Shown here one piece after another: positions 61,326 through 64,000 of a stretch of DNA of 64,000 nt. Position 1 is the stretch's first letter. Each line of letters starts with the position of its first letter. Made by a program: the position numbers and the translations under genes. Below the pieces are notes generated by a model that saw nothing but the letters and a program-made list of their open reading frames with translations, was not told where the DNA came from and ran no database searches. The DNA is from CAG-791 sp002390025 (lineage in GTDB: Bacteria > Bacillota > Clostridia > Lachnospirales > Lachnospiraceae). The stretch covers positions 1 through 64,000 of the forward strand of contig CAMNLR010000124.1 in the NCBI GenBank assembly GCA_946543465.1. Reading direction: 5' to 3'.

Positions 61326-62312
61326 ATGACCATAAAAGAAGTTGCCCGGCTTGCGGGGGTTTCGCCCGCTGCAGTCAGCCGGTATCTCAACGGTGGTTCC
61401 ATAAGCCCGGAGAAGAGAGAGCGCGTCAGAAAGGCGATCGAGGAGACCGGTTACCGGCCCAATCCGATGGCCCAGACCATGCGCACAGGACGGATCAATC
61501 AGGTCGGGGTCATTGTACCCCGCCTGTACTCCGATTCTGTCAGCCAGATCACTGCCGGAGCTTCGTGCTCACTGTTTGAGCAGGGATATATGACACTTCT
61601 GGGCTGTACTGAACATGACCCCGATACGGAACTCCGCTATATGCAGGTCATGCAGGAGAGCCAGGTGGCCGGGATCATCCTGATGGGCGCCGAAATGACG
61701 CCGAAGATGAAGGAAATGATCCGCAGCAGCCGTGTGCCGGTCGTCATCACAGGCCAGAACTTTGAAGAATTCCCCTGTGTGTATCACGATGATTTTCACG
61801 CTGTCCGTGAACTCACCAAGCTTCTTATTAACAAAGGAAGGCGCCGGATCGTCATGATCGGTGCGACGGAAAAAGATATTGCAGCCGGACTGAACCGCCG
61901 CCGCGGAGCAGAACAGGCGCTTCTGGATGCAGGTCTCAACGCCTCCGCCATGCCCTATGAGGTCAGCTCCTTTGAGGCAAAGGGCGGAAAGGAGGCCATG
62001 GAACGGCTGCTGCAGAAGTGCCCGGATCTGGATGGAGTCGTGTGTGCGACCGATACCATGGCAATGGGGGCCATCTCCGCCCTGCGCGAGGCCGGAAGGG
62101 AGATCCCCCGGGATGTCAGCATCGTCGGCGTCGGCGACAGCTGGATGGACAATATTTCCGTTCCCGGCCTGACAACCGCCCGACTTTTCTTCCGTCAGTG
62201 CGGAGAGGAGGCGGCAGGACTGCTGCTGGAACTTCTCGGCAGGGAGGAGAACAGTGAAAGACCCAGACAGATCCGCCTGCACTATCAAATCGTGGAACGC
62301 GGCTCTGTATAG
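61326..62312 (+). CDS. LacI-family transcriptional regulator
   Basis: 328 residues. The N-terminal helix-turn-helix reads TIKEVARLAGVSPAAVSRYL, with the hinge phrase RPNPMAQTMRTGR, followed by a periplasmic-binding-protein-like sugar domain (VGVIVPRLYSD, VVCATDTMAMGAISALREAG, VGVGDSWMDNISVPGLTT). It lies between the amylosucrase gene and the Cof phosphatase. Operators of LacI type are present before the amylosucrase and PTS genes, so it is the best local candidate for their repressor; the inducer is probably a sugar such as sucrose. GAGAAGAAG precedes ATG 61326. Confidence 0.9.
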   Translation: MTIKEVARLAGVSPAAVSRYLNGGSISPEKRERVRKAIEETGYRPNPMAQTMRTGRINQVGVIVPRLYSDSVSQITAGASCSLFEQGYMTLLGCTEHDPDTELRYMQVMQESQVAGIILMGAEMTPKMKEMIRSSRVPVVITGQNFEEFPCVYHDDFHAVRELTKLLINKGRRRIVMIGATEKDIAAGLNRRRGAEQALLDAGLNASAMPYEVSSFEAKGGKEAMERLLQKCPDLDGVVCATDTMAMGAISALREAGREIPRDVSIVGVGDSWMDNISVPGLTTARLFFRQCGEEAAGLLLELLGREENSERPRQIRLHYQIVERGSV

Positions 62313-62336
62313 CTCAAGAAAAGGACTGGATAATAT

Positions 62337-63179
62337 ATGGGAAAGAAACTGATTTTTCTCGATATCGACGGGACACTGACGGAGCCCGGCTCCAATATCC
62401 CGCCGGAGAGTGCGCTGAAGGCAATCCGAAGCGCCCAGGAGAAGGGACACAAGGTACTTCTGTGTACGGGAAGAAACTACGCAATGCTCTCCCCCCTTCT
62501 TCACTATGGATTTGACGGTGTCGTCGCGAGTGCCGGCGGCTATGTGACAGTAGACGGCGAAGTGATCTATGATCACCCCATGACAAAGGAACAGGCGCGC
62601 ACCGCCCTGGATGCGCTCCATGCGGAGGGTGTTTTCTGCACCGTCGAGACCCTGGATGCGACCTACGGCGACGAGGACCTCGGATCATTTCTGAGTGAAA
62701 ATTCCGGCCCCGGGGGCAACAGCGAGATCGAGCGCTGGCGCAAGGCCCTGGCGGAGAGCCTCAACATCCTGCCCATGTCGGAGTACGACGGCACCAAGCC
62801 TGTCTACAAGGTCGTGATCATGTGCCTGCGGGACGAGCAGCTCCAGCCCGCCAGGGACCTTCTGGAGAAGGATTTCAACTTCGTGATCCAGGAGATTACC
62901 GATCCGGACCACCCCTGTCTCAACGGCGAGCTGATCGGCCGGGCATTTGACAAGGGACGCGGCGTCCTCCGTGTCTGCGAGCACCTGGGGATCCCCGTCG
63001 AAGACACCATCGGCTTCGGCGACAGCATGAACGACCTGGAGATGATCCAGACGGTCGGCACCAGCGTCTGCATGGCCAACGGCAGCAGCGCCCTCAAGGA
63101 AATTAGCGATATAGTCTGCCCCGCAGTGACCGAGGACGGATTGGCCAAGGCTTTCAGGGATCTGGGACTCTGCGACTGA
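62337..63179 (+). CDS. Cof-type HAD phosphatase
   Basis: 280 residues of the HAD IIB (Cof) subfamily, which removes phosphate from sugar phosphates and other small molecules. Motif I is FLDIDGTLTEPG, motif II CTGRNYAM, motif III in the Lys of GRAFDKGRGVLRVCEHLGI and motif IV GFGDSMNDLEMIQTVG, with the large C2 cap between. It starts 25 bases after the LacI gene and is probably co-transcribed. In this setting a sugar-phosphate substrate is plausible but not shown. A long 14-bp repeat array starts just after its stop. Confidence 0.88.
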   Translation: MGKKLIFLDIDGTLTEPGSNIPPESALKAIRSAQEKGHKVLLCTGRNYAMLSPLLHYGFDGVVASAGGYVTVDGEVIYDHPMTKEQARTALDALHAEGVFCTVETLDATYGDEDLGSFLSENSGPGGNSEIERWRKALAESLNILPMSEYDGTKPVYKVVIMCLRDEQLQPARDLLEKDFNFVIQEITDPDHPCLNGELIGRAFDKGRGVLRVCEHLGIPVEDTIGFGDSMNDLEMIQTVGTSVCMANGSSALKEISDIVCPAVTEDGLAKAFRDLGLCD

Positions 63180-63199
63180 AGCAGGCGCAGACCACTGTC

Positions 63200-63408
63200 T
63201 GCGGAAGACTGCCAGCGGAAGGCTGCCTGCGGAAGGTGTCTGCGGAAGGCTGACTGCGGAAGGCTGTCTGCGGAAGGCTGTCTGCAAAAGGCTGTCTGCA
63301 AAAGGCTGTCTACGAAAAGCTGACTGCGGAAGGCTGTCTGCAAAAGGCTGTCTACGAAAAGCTGACTGCAAAAGGCTGCCTGCGGAACATTGTCTGCGGA
63401 AGAGCAGG
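63200..63408. repeat. 14-bp tandem repeat array with 42-bp higher-order unit
   Basis: About fifteen units of 14 bp (one of 13) follow TGCGGAAGGCTGTC, with variants TGCAAAAGGCTGTC and TACGAAAAGCTGAC. The last variants form a three-unit (42-bp) block present twice (63297-63338 and 63339-63380). No ORF or spacer pattern is associated with it. Confidence 0.93.
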
Positions 63409-63475
63409 CAGCTGCAGCAGCGCACAACCGATATGACAGCTCTGACTCGTACGATGATTTGTAATTCATTTGGTT

Positions 63476-63489
63476 TGCAATCGTTTTCA
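63476..63489. promoter_or_regulatory. Upstream LacI/CcpA-type operator
   Basis: TGCAATCGTTTTCA matches the cre consensus at 13 of 14 positions. It lies 151 bases upstream of the promoter-proximal site at 63627, a spacing that could allow looping. Confidence 0.55.
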
Positions 63490-63587
63490 ATACATCTTTC
63501 TCAGGTTTATGATGATTCCATTTTTAAAGTTTTGTAATTTTGTCAAAATGCACAAAATAATATCCCATTATTGGGAGAAAACCCCAG

Positions 63588-63616
63588 TTTACAAATGGAA
63601 AAAATTAAAATAAAAT
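63588..63616 (+). promoter_or_regulatory. Promoter of the PTS gene
   Basis: TTTACA (63588-63593), a 17-nt spacer and TAAAAT (63611-63616), each one mismatch from consensus. The operator at 63627 begins 10 bases after the -10 box, exactly as in the amylosucrase promoter. Confidence 0.65.
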
Positions 63617-63626
63617 AAAGTGTAAC

Positions 63627-63640
63627 TGAAAACGTTTACA
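63627..63640. promoter_or_regulatory. LacI/CcpA-type operator at the PTS promoter
   Basis: TGAAAACGTTTACA fits TGWAANCGNTNWCA at every position and covers the predicted transcription start. Confidence 0.75.
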
Positions 63641-63678
63641 AAAAATCAGCAGCAACTGTTAATGCACTATTCACATTG

Positions 63679-63707
63679 CATCAGATGTAGTTTGAGAGTA
63701 TCTGATG
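63679..63707 (+). other. Leader hairpin of the PTS gene
   Basis: An 8-bp stem CATCAGAT (63679-63686) with ATCTGATG (63700-63707) lies in the 5' UTR. It does not resemble the RAT sites of LicT/SacY antiterminators. Confidence 0.45.
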
Positions 63708-63733
63708 TGACCCAAGAGAGGGAGGAAACCGGT

Positions 63734-64000
63734 ATGGCATTGGATTACCACAAATGTGCGCAAGAGATCGCTGATAATATCGGCGGCGGCGCAAACGTGG
63801 TCTCCGCCGCGCACTGCGCGACAAGACTGCGTCTCGTTATCGCGGATAACGGGAAAGTAAACAAGGCGGCTCTCGAGGAAGTCGACGGCGTCAAGGGCAT
63901 GTTCGAGTCCAACGGACAGCTCCAGCTGATCATCGGCACCGGTACCGTCAACAAAGTCTTTGATGAATTCATCGCAATCACCGGCGTTGCAGCCGGTACA
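63734..64000 (+). CDS. PTS sugar transporter, EIIB domain (partial, sucrose/trehalose-type)
   Basis: N-terminal 89 residues of a PTS EIIBC permease; the gene runs off the window. The EIIB domain of the glucose superfamily is clear: AHCATRLRLVI with the phosphorylated Cys28, VDGVKGMFESNGQLQLIIG and GTVNKVFDEF. The wording is nearest to sucrose- and trehalose-specific EIIBC proteins, which import the sugar as its 6-phosphate. Sucrose would fit the neighbouring amylosucrase-like gene. GGAGG precedes ATG 63734. Confidence 0.85.
   Translation, partial: MALDYHKCAQEIADNIGGGANVVSAAHCATRLRLVIADNGKVNKAALEEVDGVKGMFESNGQLQLIIGTGTVNKVFDEFIAITGVAAGT

Overview
The window looks like chromosomal DNA of a Gram-positive anaerobe of the class Clostridia, most like Lachnospiraceae. 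The grounds are gene order typical of that group (hprK-murB-rapZ-whiA-HPr; cdaA-cdaR; HU-rqcP-divIC-tilS-hpt-ftsH), strong AGGAGG ribosome binding sites, archaeal-type ProS, type 2 LeuA, a Crh-like HPr and a glucose-superfamily PTS. The DNA is GC-rich for a Firmicute. No phage, plasmid, insertion sequence or CRISPR array is visible.

Layout. 0-0.6 kb: end of a 23S rRNA gene, then tRNA-Asn, -Glu and -Cys with no 5S gene between. 0.66-15.8 kb: rRNA/tRNA methyltransferase, K+ channel, HAD phosphatase, a GntR-regulated ABC transporter (minus strand), nadE, a diguanylate cyclase, signal peptidase I, a NamZ-type muramidase and a MATE exporter. 16-26.6 kb: a first ftsH, uvrC, an ATP-grasp-like protein, then hprK-murB-rapZ-whiA-crh. 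27-33 kb: acetyltransferase, aminotransferase, uppP, an SH3 protein, mntP and an S1 protein. 33-41.6 kb: uvrB, uvrA and recD2, so all three UvrABC genes are in the window. 41.7-50.8 kb: comFC, two unknown membrane proteins, cdaA-cdaR (c-di-AMP synthesis), leuA, proS, cca. 50.9-56.2 kb: HU, rqcP, divIC, tilS, hpt and a second ftsH; the sporulation genes yabP, yabQ and spoIIE that flank divIC in spore formers are missing. 56.4-64 kb: a carbohydrate locus with a GH13 glycosidase, an amylosucrase-like GH13 enzyme, a LacI regulator, a Cof-type phosphatase and the start of a PTS sugar permease. Matching LacI/CcpA-type operators sit 10 bases after the -10 box of both the amylosucrase and the PTS promoters.

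The most unusual property is spread over the whole window. Short degenerate tandem repeats, with a different unit at each site (periods 13 to 72 bp), occur again and again at gene 3' ends, running over the stop codon into the spacer, and also inside genes as low-complexity insertions (HAD phosphatase, FtsH, RecD2, SH3 protein). Other points of interest are an amylosucrase with a histone H1-like Lys/Ala/Pro tail, a run of consecutive hairpins at 26.9-27.1 kb just upstream of an apparently leaderless gene, and a REP-like inverted repeat at 15.8 kb. All calls come from reading the sequence; no database search was run.
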